From assembly GCA_900541665.1 (NCBI GenBank), contig UQKV01000009.1:1-58742 (forward strand): a DNA stretch of 58,742 bases, in the 5' to 3' direction. The notes under the pieces were generated by a model. It did no database searches. It had not been told where the DNA came from and worked only from the letters and a program-made list of their open reading frames with translations. Position numbers and translations under genes: made by a program. Within the stretch, counting starts at the first letter, position 1; the number at the start of each line of letters is the position of its first letter. The DNA is from an uncultured Collinsella sp. Its GTDB lineage: Bacteria; Actinomycetota; Coriobacteriia; Coriobacteriales; Coriobacteriaceae. Shown here piece by piece: positions 46,462-54,674 of this stretch.

Positions 46462-48186
46462 CTACGAGCGCAGTGTAATTTTATCGCGCAGCGATTTGAG
46501 ATCTTCGGTGACGGTGCGGTCTTCCTGGATCATCTTCTGGACCTTTTTGTAGCTCGTGCTGACGGTCGAGTGGTTGCGGTTGCCAAATTCGGCGCCCACC
46601 GCCGTGGTCGTCATCTCGCACATCTCGATGGCCAGGTAGATAGCGATATGGCGTGCTTTGGCAATATTGGCGTTTCGACGCGGGCCGATGAGCTCCTCGT
46701 GCGTCACGCCGTACTGCTCTTCGATGACGGACTGAACCGTCTGGACGTTGATCTTTTTGGCCGATGTGTCGAAGTACTGGCTGGCGATGGCGTCGATATC
46801 GTCAAAGGTGAGCTCCCCGCCCTCGCGCTCGCGGTCGCCTGCCTCGCCGGCGCAGCGCTCGCAGAAGCTCTCGAGTTCGCGGATGTTGGTGCCCGAGACC
46901 TCGGCCATGTGTTTAAAGTGCTCGTCGGTCAGGTGCCCGCCGTCGCCCCCATAGGCCGCCAGCAGCGAGTCGTCGCCTGCCTCGGGAGCGGCGACGATGG
47001 TGTTCTCGTAATAGCGCTGCAAGATCTTGTATTTCATCTCGTAACTGGGCTCTGCGACCAGGCAGAGCATGCCGGCGTTGAAGCGGCTGGTCAGACGCTC
47101 GTCCATGCTCAGGTCCTTGGGGGCGCGGTCTGCCGCGATGACGACCTTCTTGTTGTTGCGGATGAACTCGTCCATGAGCTGGAAAAAGTAATCCACGCTC
47201 GCGCGCTTGCCGATGATGTTTTGGATGTCATCGATGATGAGCACGTCCACGCCGTGGTACGCCTGCATGATGGGGGCGTTGCTCTTCTTTTGGCGGTCGA
47301 ACTCGGTCATCAGGTCGTCCAGATATGCCTGGGAGTTTGCATACTTGACCTTGATCTCGGGCGACTTCTCGGCGAGCTCGTTTTTGATGGCAAGCAGCAG
47401 GTGCGTCTTGCCCAGGCCCGATTTGCCGTAGATGAACAGTGATGTGCACGTGCCGCGCTCGTCCGCGAGCGCGGCAAACTTGAGTGCCGAGCGATAGGCA
47501 TGGCTGTTCTCGGGGCCGTAGACAAAGTTCTCAAAGGTAAATTTTGAGTTCGCGGCGAGCGGGGCTCCATCCGTATTCTGCTCGGCCGGCACGGTCGGTG
47601 CTGGCATGGGTGAAGTGGGGGTCGCAGCTTGCGTGGGTTTAGTCGGCGCTCCGCCCTTCATCTGGTTCATCATGCGACGAAAATCATCGGCCGAGAGCGT
47701 GTTCTTGATTGCAATGCCCGAATCCGCGCCCGCCGCTGCGTCGTGAGCGATAGGCATGTGCGTGACGGGTGCGTTCGTTGACGTCGCCGCCGCGGTCGGC
47801 AACGGTGCCATGGTTTCACGGGAAACATCGCTGTGCTGGTGCTCGATCATCGGTACGTCGCCTGCGGAGGCCGGCACCGCCGGGGAAGCAGCGGGAGCCG
47901 TGGCGGGCGCCGTCGCGGCAGCGGATTCTGCTGCGGCGCCTTGCGGTGCCACGATGTCGAGAGCAATCGGTGCAAAGGCGATTTCTTCCAGATAGGCCTC
48001 AATAGTCGGCTGATGCTTTTTGAGCTGCGCGATGGCAAAGCGCGAGGGGGCCTCGATCGTGAGCGTATCTTCGGTCAGGCTTATGGCGCGCGATTGCCCC
48101 AGCATGTTGATGAGGCGTGCATCTTGGCCGTCGCGCTGGCAAAAGGCGATGGCATCCCCCAGGATGATGCTTGCTTCCTCGTCCAC
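46462..48186 (-). CDS. dnaA: chromosomal replication initiator DnaA
   Basis: A 574-residue initiator, longer than the usual 450 because of a Pro/Ala-rich domain II (about residues 90-200). Domain III: FIYGKSGLGKTHLLLAIKNE (Walker A, about 254-261), VDVLIIDDIQNIIGK (Walker B), RFNAGMLCLVAEPSYEMKYK. Domain IV: HEELIGPRRNANIAKARHIA and TAVGAEFGNRNHSTVSTSYK, the DnaA-box binding helix. Start GTG 48186 with GGGAGAGACA upstream. A near-parS sequence lies within domain II coding (47812-47827). Confidence 0.98.
   Translation of the reverse strand: MDEEASIILGDAIAFCQRDGQDARLINMLGQSRAISLTEDTLTIEAPSRFAIAQLKKHQPTIEAYLEEIAFAPIALDIVAPQGAAAESAAATAPATAPAASPAVPASAGDVPMIEHQHSDVSRETMAPLPTAAATSTNAPVTHMPIAHDAAAGADSGIAIKNTLSADDFRRMMNQMKGGAPTKPTQAATPTSPMPAPTVPAEQNTDGAPLAANSKFTFENFVYGPENSHAYRSALKFAALADERGTCTSLFIYGKSGLGKTHLLLAIKNELAEKSPEIKVKYANSQAYLDDLMTEFDRQKKSNAPIMQAYHGVDVLIIDDIQNIIGKRASVDYFFQLMDEFIRNNKKVVIAADRAPKDLSMDERLTSRFNAGMLCLVAEPSYEMKYKILQRYYENTIVAAPEAGDDSLLAAYGGDGGHLTDEHFKHMAEVSGTNIRELESFCERCAGEAGDREREGGELTFDDIDAIASQYFDTSAKKINVQTVQSVIEEQYGVTHEELIGPRRNANIAKARHIAIYLAIEMCEMTTTAVGAEFGNRNHSTVSTSYKKVQKMIQEDRTVTEDLKSLRDKITLRS
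47812..47827. promoter_or_regulatory. degenerate parS-like site inside dnaA
   Basis: GGTTTCACGGGAAACA matches the parS consensus TGTTTCACGTGAAACA at 14 of 16 positions. It encodes part of the dispensable domain II linker, so it is free to be kept as a ParB site. Confidence 0.5.
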
Positions 48187-48201
48187 TGTCTCTCCCGTTC
48201 T

Positions 48202-49533
48202 TTAGCTCTGAGCTCGCACGCGAGCGGCGCCGAGTTCGGTCAGATGGTATTTCTGGCCATGCTTGATGACCAAGCCGGCCTGCGCCAAGTCATTGAGCGT
48301 GCGTGACCAAGTGGGGGCCGAGTTTCCAAACGCCCTCGCAAGATCGGTTGCACCGCATGCTTGATTTTGCGCCAGATAGCCCAGCGCGGCGTTGCCGCGA
48401 TCGCTTACGAACACGTCCGGTTGTGGCTGTGCATACTGATTTGCTGCATTAGGATACATCATTTGAGCTGCTGGTTGTTGAGAACTCTGCATCGGCGGCA
48501 TTTGCTGTTGAAAACTTTGAGGCCACTGTTGGTAAGGCTGCGGAGTCATCTGCTGGGCCCAGGGGTTGTACTGCTGCTGCGGCATCTGCTGGTACGGCTG
48601 CTGATATCCCTGCTGGTACTGCTGCGGGAACTGCTGGCCATACCCCAGTGGCGGCATCTGCTGATATGGATATCCCTGTTGGTACGGCTGATATCCCATT
48701 TGCTGGCCGGCCGGTGCCCCCGTCGCCTGCTGCATTGCTGCTGCATCCTGATCCGCCAGCGGCATGGCCTCTGGCATGTTTGGCAGCATCGACATCGATG
48801 TCGCCTGGGGCTCTTGTGTAGGAAGCATTCCGGGCTGCTGCATCTGTTGCGTTGCCATGGGCTGCTGCGCAAAAGCTCCCGGCAGGGGATATGCGGGCTG
48901 CTCCGTCTCGGGCCGCACGGCAGCACCGCGCCCGCCGGCGCGTTCGATTTCCTGCACGCGTTTAGGGTCCAGGCTTACCGTAACCACGGTGCCGTTGCCC
49001 ATGTTGTCCTCGATGGACACGGCCCCGCCGGCGTTTTCCAAATACTCCTGCACCATGGGAAACCCTGCTCCGGTTCCACGGATATAGCGCTTCATCTTGC
49101 TGTTTGCGCTGGTAACGCCAAAGTCGAAAGCGCGCTCCTTGTCGTCGATGCCGGGTCCTTGATCAGCAAAGCGGATGGTGTCTCCGCCGTCCAGAATCGA
49201 GATGATGGGCTCGGCAAAGTGCGCGTGGATAAAGTTTTCGACAATCTCGCGGATGACCATGAGCGAGATATGGCCACCTTGTTCTTTCATGCACTGGTAG
49301 ACGGTGTTGGTCGTCTCTTCCAAATACGTGCGGACATCTTGCGGATCAATGACGATCACACGCGGTGTCGACAGCATATCGTCATAGACGGCGATGCGCG
49401 CGGCGTACATGGCTTTTGGCGCCTGCGTGGTCGTCTGCTCGCCTTCCTCACGCTCTTCGCGCACGCCGGTGATGTGCTCGTTGTCGGGTGCCGGGTCTCC
49501 GGAATCGACCATGGTGTAAAAGTCGTCAGACAT
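48202..49533 (-). CDS. GHKL ATPase - Gln/Pro/Tyr-rich linker - winged helix protein, unknown
   Basis: A 443-residue protein between dnaA and the candidate oriC. Residues about 60-190 form a GHKL ATPase: N-box EIVENFIHAHF (95-105), G1 FADQGPGIDD (123-131), G2 IRGTGAGFPMVQEYLENAGG (151-170) and GNGTVVTVSL. No phospho-acceptor His box precedes it, so it looks closer to anti-sigma-type (SpoIIAB/RsbW) kinases than to sensor kinases. Residues about 210-370 are a low-complexity Gln/Pro/Met/Tyr linker with QGY and QQM repeats. Residues 373-443 form a winged helix (QACGATDLARAFGNSAPTWS, LNDLAQAGLVIKHGQKYHLT). Probably DNA-binding; ORF ends 15 bases before the dnaA start. Confidence 0.75.
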   Translation of the reverse strand: MSDDFYTMVDSGDPAPDNEHITGVREEREEGEQTTTQAPKAMYAARIAVYDDMLSTPRVIVIDPQDVRTYLEETTNTVYQCMKEQGGHISLMVIREIVENFIHAHFAEPIISILDGGDTIRFADQGPGIDDKERAFDFGVTSANSKMKRYIRGTGAGFPMVQEYLENAGGAVSIEDNMGNGTVVTVSLDPKRVQEIERAGGRGAAVRPETEQPAYPLPGAFAQQPMATQQMQQPGMLPTQEPQATSMSMLPNMPEAMPLADQDAAAMQQATGAPAGQQMGYQPYQQGYPYQQMPPLGYGQQFPQQYQQGYQQPYQQMPQQQYNPWAQQMTPQPYQQWPQSFQQQMPPMQSSQQPAAQMMYPNAANQYAQPQPDVFVSDRGNAALGYLAQNQACGATDLARAFGNSAPTWSRTLNDLAQAGLVIKHGQKYHLTELGAARVRAQS

Positions 49534-49818
49534 GCCGCTCGCAATCTTTCAAAAGGTTTCGAACAAATAGTAGCTCACTGTGCAATGTTTCTCATCTTTC
49601 GACAACTTTTCAAAACCTGTTGAAAACTTTGGAAAGCGGACGAAAAGTTCTCAACATTGCCAACATGACCTGTTGAAAACTCGATGAAATATCGTGAAAA
49701 GTTGCCATGCACTGCTAAATCGAGCTTGGCTTATGGGGGAACCGTGTGAACTGCGCAACCTTTTACCTTTGATTTCTTGACATTTGAACATTGATTTCCC
49801 TACAATCTTCAAGCTCAC
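49534..49818. promoter_or_regulatory. oriC: candidate chromosomal origin (oriC)
   Basis: Divergence point of the minus-strand dnaA block and the plus-strand rpmH block. AT-rich for this genome, with TGTTGAAAA (49618-49626 and 49671-49679), TTTTCAAAA (49607-49615) and TTCTCAACA (49648-49656) packed in 75 bases: two of these are the reverse form of TTTTCAACA. CCTGTTGAAAACT is perfectly duplicated. The run of AT-rich DNA at 49750-49800 would suit unwinding. The rpmH promoter is at the right end. Confidence 0.65.
49777..49806 (+). promoter_or_regulatory. rpmH promoter
   Basis: TTGACA (49777-49782), 18-base spacer, TACAAT (49801-49806), with a leader of about 65 bases before rpmH containing a GC hairpin (GTCCGCG...CGCGGAC). 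Confidence 0.8.
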
Positions 49819-49878
49819 GTGTCTATATCTGCGTCCGCGTCCCCGCGGACACTCGAAATGCAGCAGGAGGAACTTAAG

Positions 49879-50013
49879 ATGAAGCGTACGTATCAGCCTA
49901 ATAAGCGTAAGCGTGCCAAGACCCATGGCTTCCGTGCCCGTATGGCCACTAAGGGTGGTCGTGCCGTGCTCGCCCGTCGTCGCGCCAAGGGCCGCAAGCG
50001 TCTCACTGTCTAG
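49879..50013 (+). CDS. rpmH: 50S ribosomal protein L34
   Basis: A 44-residue basic protein: MKRTYQPNKRKRAKTHGFRA, RMATKGGRAVLARRRAKGRK, ending RLTV. The first base of the operon's plus strand arm. AGGAGGAACTTAAG precedes the ATG; an in-frame extension upstream is not L34-like and was rejected. Confidence 0.98.
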   Translation: MKRTYQPNKRKRAKTHGFRARMATKGGRAVLARRRAKGRKRLTV

Positions 50014-50033
50014 CAGCGATACACACATCTCGC

Positions 50034-50372
50034 ATGAAGACTATTAAGTCTCGGCAAGATTTCGAGCATGTGTTCAGTCAGGGGCGTCGTTTCAATCACC
50101 CTCTGATTCGAATGACCATATGTGAATCGGTTGGCGAAGGCGACTCCGGAAGGGTCGCCTTCGTTGGTGCTAAACGGCTCGGTTGTGCTGTCGTGCGCAA
50201 CCGTTCTAAGCGTGTGATGCGCGAGGCCGCCCGCAGCTGTGGATTTCCCGTTGCGGGTTATGACATCATCTTGTTCGCAACTCCCAAGACGAGGGTTTCC
50301 TCGCCGCAGGAGATGGACAAGGCGTTGCGTTCGCTTATGAAGCGCGCCGGCGTTGCCGGGGAGGAGCGATGA
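50034..50372 (+). CDS. rnpA: ribonuclease P protein component
   Basis: A 112-residue protein that assists the RNase P RNA in maturing tRNA 5' ends. MKTIKSRQDFEHVFSQGRRF and AVVRNRSKRVMREAARSCGF (the RNR signature) are the family marks, ending with YDIILFATPKTRVSSPQEMD. Overlaps yidD by four bases. Universal rpmH-rnpA order. Confidence 0.97.
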   Translation: MKTIKSRQDFEHVFSQGRRFNHPLIRMTICESVGEGDSGRVAFVGAKRLGCAVVRNRSKRVMREAARSCGFPVAGYDIILFATPKTRVSSPQEMDKALRSLMKRAGVAGEER

Positions 50373-50593
50373 GCAATCACGTTTTGCGACGTGTTGCCAT
50401 CGCTCCTATTCGCATATATCAACAGGTTATTTCGCCCTTATTGCCTGACGCCTGCATTTATTACCCAACGTGCTCGCAATACGCCGTCCAGGCGATTGAG
50501 AAGTACGGTGTTTTGAGAGGCTGCTGGCTTGCCGTGAGGCGCATCGCTCGCTGCAATCCCCTGCACGTCGGCGGTTATGACCCTGTGCCCTAG
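50369..50593 (+). CDS. yidD: membrane protein insertion efficiency factor
   Basis: A 74-residue amphipathic protein of the YidD family: IAPIRIYQQVISPLLPDACI, YYPTCSQYAVQAIEKYGVLR and NPLHVGGYDPVP with the conserved Cys residues. Stays at the inner face of the membrane and assists YidC. ATGA overlap with rnpA. Confidence 0.96.
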   Translation: MSNHVLRRVAIAPIRIYQQVISPLLPDACIYYPTCSQYAVQAIEKYGVLRGCWLAVRRIARCNPLHVGGYDPVP

Positions 50594-50622
50594 CGGGCAC
50601 TCGCTATCGGAGGAAAACTTAC

Positions 50623-51393
50623 ATGTGGGATTGGATCGTTAACATCCTTTTCGAGCTGCTCAAGCTCATCCAGACCTTTGCGGTCGACTGGGGCCTGTCC
50701 ATCATCATCCTGGTGGTCATCATCCGTCTGCTGCTGACGCCGCTTATGCTCAAGTCGACTAAGTCGACGGCACGCATGCAGGTGCTGCAGCCCAAGATGC
50801 TCGAGATCCAGGAGCGCTATGCCGACGATCCTCAGCGTCAGGCCGAGGAGATGCAGAAGTTCTACAGCGAGAACAAGTTCAACCCGATGGCTGGTTGTCT
50901 GCCGCTGTTGATTCAGATGCCTGTCCTGTTCGCCCTATTTACGCTGCTGCGTAACCTGCCGGACTACTTTAACGACGGCACGTTCTCGTTCTTTAATATT
51001 CTGCCCGACCTGACCACCACGCCGAGCGCCTCCTTTGCCGATGGCTTTATGGTCGCGCTGCCTGCGCTGGTCTGCCTGATCCTGTTCGCTGTCCTGACCC
51101 TGATTCCGCAGCTCTATATGTCGCGCAACCAGACCGGCCAGCAGGCCCAGAGCATGCGTATGATGGCCGTTGTCATGACGGTCATGATGCTTTGGATGGG
51201 CTGGAGCCTTCCCGTTGGTGTTCTGCTGTACTACGACGTCTCGTCTGCTTGGCAGGTTATCCAGCAGATTTTTGTGACGCAGAAGGTCATCGACAAGGCG
51301 AAGGCCGATGAGGAGGAGCGCCTTAAGAACGCGCCGCTTCAGGTTGAGGTCACTCGTCGCGAGAAGAAGCCGCGCCCGCACAAGAAGAAGTAG
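50623..51393 (+). CDS. yidC: YidC/Oxa1-type membrane insertase
   Basis: A 256-residue protein with five transmembrane helices: LSIIILVVIIRLLLTPLMLK first (with the conserved Arg of the hydrophilic groove), then the coiled loop (ARMQVLQPKMLEIQERYADD), MPVLFALFTLLRNLPDYFND, MVALPALVCLILFAVLTLIP and WMGWSLPVGVLLYYDVSSAW. Short Oxa1-like form without the large periplasmic domain. A basic tail (REKKPRPHKKK) probably binds ribosomes. ATG 50623 has GGAGGAAAACTTAC upstream. Confidence 0.96.
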   Translation: MWDWIVNILFELLKLIQTFAVDWGLSIIILVVIIRLLLTPLMLKSTKSTARMQVLQPKMLEIQERYADDPQRQAEEMQKFYSENKFNPMAGCLPLLIQMPVLFALFTLLRNLPDYFNDGTFSFFNILPDLTTTPSASFADGFMVALPALVCLILFAVLTLIPQLYMSRNQTGQQAQSMRMMAVVMTVMMLWMGWSLPVGVLLYYDVSSAWQVIQQIFVTQKVIDKAKADEEERLKNAPLQVEVTRREKKPRPHKKK

Positions 51394-51437
51394 TGGGATA
51401 TCAATCTTATTTAGGTACCTAACTTTTGGAGTACGTT

Positions 51438-52007
51438 ATGTCTGAAGAGATCATCGAGGATATGCTTGAGGAGGTTGCCCCGCAGGTCGCGGGCGATTAT
51501 CCCGAGATTGCACAGCGCTACAAGGCTGGTGAAGAGCTGACCGACGAGGAGCTCGACACCGTTGCCGATGTCGCGATTTCCATCCTGCGTTCCATCCTTT
51601 CGCACTTCGATGCCGCCAACTCTCCTATCGATGAGTATGAGGGCGACGAGGGTGAGCTGATTTTGGATGTTACTGCTCCCGACCTTGCTGTTCTCATTGG
51701 CCGTCATGGTCGCACCCTTGATGCTCTTCAGGTTATGTTCTCTTTGCTAGTGAGCCGCAAGCTCGGCTTTAGGTATCCGGTTGTAGTGGACGTCGAGGGA
51801 TACAAGAGCCGCCGTCAGGACAAGGTCGCCTCCATGGCTCAGTCTGCTGCCGAGCGTGCCATCCGCACTCATAAGAGTGTTTCGCTTCCGCCCATGAATG
51901 CCTACGAGCGCCGACTGGTTCACATTGCACTTCGTGGCAATGACGCCGTCGATACTCATTCTGAGGGTTCTGACCCCGATCGCCATGTGGTGATTGTTGC
52001 TCGATAA
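51438..52007 (+). CDS. Jag/KhpB RNA-binding protein (KH-R3H)
   Basis: A 189-residue protein. KH domain: LILDVTAPDLAVLIGRHGRT with the GxxG loop (IGRHGR), DALQVMFSLLVSRKLGFRYP; R3H domain: AAERAIRTHKSVSLPPMNAY with ERRLVHIALR. An acidic N-terminus EEIIEDMLEEVAPQ replaces the Jag-N domain. Follows yidC as in most Gram-positives. ATG 51438 after GGAGTACGTT; an in-frame TTG (51426) lacks a site. Regulates cell-wall gene messages in relatives. Confidence 0.93.
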   Translation: MSEEIIEDMLEEVAPQVAGDYPEIAQRYKAGEELTDEELDTVADVAISILRSILSHFDAANSPIDEYEGDEGELILDVTAPDLAVLIGRHGRTLDALQVMFSLLVSRKLGFRYPVVVDVEGYKSRRQDKVASMAQSAAERAIRTHKSVSLPPMNAYERRLVHIALRGNDAVDTHSEGSDPDRHVVIVAR

Positions 52008-52025
52008 TCTACTCGAGCTTATGCT

Positions 52026-52057
52026 AAGGGGACGTGGTTTCCACGTCCCCTTTTTTT
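52026..52057 (+). terminator. rho-independent terminator of the rpmH-jag operon
   Basis: GGGGACGTGG, loop TTT, CCACGTCCCC, then seven T. It falls just before the rsmG start, so rsmG and parAB form a separate unit. Confidence 0.92.
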
Positions 52058-52103
52058 GTCAAAAGTTCTCGATACACTGATTTTTGTCAGAAAGGAGCTT
52101 TCG

Positions 52104-52841
52104 TTGTTAGTACTTACTGATCAGCAGGCTGACGAGATGTTGAGTCGTCTAACTTCCTATTGCAAAGAGTATTCCTTGAGCGTAACTGATACTGAGCTGA
52201 GGAAATGTATTCAGCATTTGGATTTGGTTCTAGAAACAAATAAGACAACCAATCTCACCCGTATTCTCAACGTAGAAGATGCTGCAGTACTTCATATCCT
52301 CGACTCACTTGTTTTACTCCCCTATATCAATAAGGCTCCTGAGGGAGCTTTGCTCGATATGGGTACAGGTGCGGGCTTCCCTGGTATTCCGTTAACCATA
52401 GCCACGCATCGTAAAGCTACTTATATTGACTCTGTTGGCAAGAAGGTTGATGCTGTCAATTCCTTTGTCCATGCTCTTGGATTGAAACATGCTCATGCGG
52501 TTCATGATCGTCTTGAAGAATATGCTCGAAGCCATAAGAAGCAGTTCTCTGTTGTAACCGCCCGCGCACTGGCCTCTCTACCGATTCTTGTTGAGTATGC
52601 GGCTCCGTTCCTCAAGGATGGAGGGCTATTTGTTATCACTAAGGGCAATCCTTCGGATGAGGAGCTTGCTTCCGGCATGTCAGCAGCTAAGATTTGCGGC
52701 TTCACTTTGCTTCTGAATGACGCAATCGATTTGCCTGAGGGCTTGGGCCACAGGGAGTTCATTGTTCTTAAGAAGAGTCATCCAGCATCTGTCTCATTGC
52801 CTCGTGCAAATGGCATGGCAAAGAAGAATCCGCTTGCCTAG
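52104..52841 (+). CDS. rsmG: 16S rRNA (guanine527-N7)-methyltransferase
   Basis: A 245-residue enzyme of the RsmG/GidB family. KTTNLTRILNVEDAAVLHIL is the conserved N-terminal region, ALLDMGTGAGFPGIPLTIAT the SAM motif and TARALASLPILVEYAAPFLK the downstream signature. Methylates G527 of 16S rRNA; loss gives low-level streptomycin resistance. Start TTG 52104 has AAAGGAGCTTTCG upstream and is preferred over a TTG at 52056 that lies in the terminator tail. Base composition is lower in GC than its neighbours. Confidence 0.93.
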   Translation: MLVLTDQQADEMLSRLTSYCKEYSLSVTDTELRKCIQHLDLVLETNKTTNLTRILNVEDAAVLHILDSLVLLPYINKAPEGALLDMGTGAGFPGIPLTIATHRKATYIDSVGKKVDAVNSFVHALGLKHAHAVHDRLEEYARSHKKQFSVVTARALASLPILVEYAAPFLKDGGLFVITKGNPSDEELASGMSAAKICGFTLLLNDAIDLPEGLGHREFIVLKKSHPASVSLPRANGMAKKNPLA

Positions 52842-52842
52842 A

Positions 52843-52858
52843 TGTTTCACGTGAAACA
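52843..52858. promoter_or_regulatory. parS site 1
   Basis: Perfect TGTTTCACGTGAAACA, the universal ParB binding palindrome, just after rsmG. Confidence 0.97.
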
Positions 52859-52881
52859 TAATGGATACTAACAACTTGCAG

Positions 52882-52897
52882 TGTTTCACGTGAAACA
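52882..52897. promoter_or_regulatory. parS site 2
   Basis: Second perfect TGTTTCACGTGAAACA, 39 bases after the first. Confidence 0.97.
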
Positions 52898-52920
52898 TGG
52901 CGGTTGATATCGAATCGGAA

Positions 52921-52936
52921 TGTTTCACGTGAAACA
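52921..52936. promoter_or_regulatory. parS site 3
   Basis: Third perfect TGTTTCACGTGAAACA, again exactly 39 bases on, ending 40 bases before parA. Equal spacing of about four helical turns. Confidence 0.97.
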
Positions 52937-52975
52937 TCCTCCGTTTGACAGCTTTAATACACACCAGGAGGGACC

Positions 52976-53776
52976 GTGGGATTTCGCGACGTTAAGCGTT
53001 CTAAGAACGCAAAAGACACGCGTATCATTGCAATCATCAATCAAAAAGGCGGTGTCGGTAAGTCGACGACGGCTGTAAACCTTGCAGCAGCACTGGGTGA
53101 GCAGGGTCGTAAGACACTGATTGTCGATTTTGATCCTCAGGGAAACAGCACCAGTGGATTCGGAATTGAAAAAGAAGACCTTGATCACTGCATCTATGAT
53201 GCATTGTTGAATGATGTGCCGGCAGAATCGCTTGTTCTTGATACAAATTGCAAAAAGGTATTCGTAATTCCAGCTACGATTCAGCTTGCAGGTGCCGAAA
53301 TTGAGCTCGTAAGCGCAATTGCTCGTGAAACCCGCCTCAAAGATTTGCTTGAACCGATTCAGGACGAGTTCGATTTTATTTTCATTGACTGTCCTCCTTC
53401 GCTCGGCCTGCTTACTATCAATGCCTTGACCGCAGCAGATAGCGTTTTGATTCCAATCCAGTGTGAGTATTACGCACTCGAGGGCGTTACGAAGCTGCTT
53501 GAGTCAATGAAGATGGTCAAATCACGTCTGAACAAGGGCTTAGACACCTATGGCGTGCTTATGACCATGTATGACTCACGTACTTCTTTGTCGAATCAGG
53601 TTGTTGAGGAAGTTCAATCGTACTTTGGTGATAAGGCGTTTAAGACGCTGATTCCCCGTACGGTTAAAATCTCTGAAGCTCCGTCTTTTGGAGAACCGGT
53701 AATTACCTATGCACCTCAAAATAAGGGTGCAAAAGCGTATATGAACCTTGCAAAAGAGGTGATCAAGCGTGCCTAG
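52976..53776 (+). CDS. parA: chromosome partitioning ATPase ParA (Soj)
   Basis: A 266-residue ATPase. IIAIINQKGGVGKSTTAVNL is the deviant Walker A, KTLIVDFDPQGNSTSGFG the A' motif, and DFIFIDCPPSLGLLTINALT Walker B. QCEYYALEGVTKLLESMKMV is typical of ParA/Soj. It binds nucleoid DNA when ATP-bound and is regulated by ParB. Start GTG 52976 with CAGGAGGGACC. Overlaps parB by 8 bases. Confidence 0.97.
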   Translation: MGFRDVKRSKNAKDTRIIAIINQKGGVGKSTTAVNLAAALGEQGRKTLIVDFDPQGNSTSGFGIEKEDLDHCIYDALLNDVPAESLVLDTNCKKVFVIPATIQLAGAEIELVSAIARETRLKDLLEPIQDEFDFIFIDCPPSLGLLTINALTAADSVLIPIQCEYYALEGVTKLLESMKMVKSRLNKGLDTYGVLMTMYDSRTSLSNQVVEEVQSYFGDKAFKTLIPRTVKISEAPSFGEPVITYAPQNKGAKAYMNLAKEVIKRA

Positions 53777-54674
53777 TGTAAAGAAACGTGGCGGATTGGG
53801 ACGTGGACTCAATGCTTTGGTCTCAGAGGCCGAGTATGAGACCGGTGGTTCGGCTGCATCCGCTTCAAAGGCTGCATCTGAAACGAAACTACCTATTGAG
53901 GATATTGTTCCCAACCCTAACCAGCCGCGAATTCACTTTAACGAAACTGAACTTCGCGAGTTGAGCGAGTCAATCCAAGAACATGGCGTTTTGCAGCCGC
54001 TTTTGGTTCGCAAGCATGGAAACGGCTATGAGATCATCGCTGGTGAGCGTCGTTACCAGGCGTCAAAGCTTGCTGGTCTTGAAGAGCTGCCTGTCATCAT
54101 TAAAGATGTTAATGATGAAGAGATGCTTGCTCTTGCTCTTATCGAAAACCTTCAGCGTTCTGATCTGAATCCCGTCGAAGAGGCTAAGGGCTATCGCCAG
54201 CTCATCGATGCTAGCGGTATGACCCAGGAGGCATTGTCGAAGGCCGTAAGCAAGTCACGCTCTGCAATTACAAACTCGCTGCGCCTTCTCGATCTCCCCG
54301 AACTAGTTCAGCAGATGATTTTTGAGGGTAAACTTACTGCTGGTCACGCACGTGCGATTCTTGCAGTTCCCTATGAGGATGCTCGAATTCGACTTGCAGA
54401 GAAGGTTGTTGCGGAGGGTCTTTCCGTAAGAGCGACAGAAAATCTTGCTCCATTGTTTTCTGCCGGAGAGACACCTAAGACGCCGCGGCCTGCAACGCCT
54501 CAGTCTTTTAAAAAGGCTGCGCGTGTACTTCGTCAGGTATTTAATACCAACGTGCGTGTGAAGAGCTCGCGTGGAAAGAATAAGATTGAGATTGAGTTTA
54601 AAGACGAGGAAGAGCTCTCTCGTATTCTTGGTGAAATGATTCAGTTTGATCAAGGAGGCCAAGATGAGGAATAA
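53769..54674 (+). CDS. parB: chromosome partitioning protein ParB (Spo0J)
   Basis: A 301-residue CTPase clamp. KKRGGLGRGLNALVSE is the ParA-stimulating N-terminus; IVPNPNQPRIHFNETELREL and IIAGERRYQASKLAGLEELP are the CTP motifs (GERRYQA); ALIENLQRSDLNPVEEAKGY begins the HTH (ALSKAVSKSRSAITNSLRLL), which reads parS. C-terminal NTNVRVKSSRGKNKIEIEFK is the dimerisation part. Start GTG 53769. Three adjacent parS sites should nucleate it. Confidence 0.97.
   Translation: MPSVKKRGGLGRGLNALVSEAEYETGGSAASASKAASETKLPIEDIVPNPNQPRIHFNETELRELSESIQEHGVLQPLLVRKHGNGYEIIAGERRYQASKLAGLEELPVIIKDVNDEEMLALALIENLQRSDLNPVEEAKGYRQLIDASGMTQEALSKAVSKSRSAITNSLRLLDLPELVQQMIFEGKLTAGHARAILAVPYEDARIRLAEKVVAEGLSVRATENLAPLFSAGETPKTPRPATPQSFKKAARVLRQVFNTNVRVKSSRGKNKIEIEFKDEEELSRILGEMIQFDQGGQDEE

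Noticed and set aside
51426..51437. Upstream TTG start for the Jag-like gene
   Set aside because: The GGAG signal overlaps that codon itself, whereas it is ideally spaced for ATG 51438.
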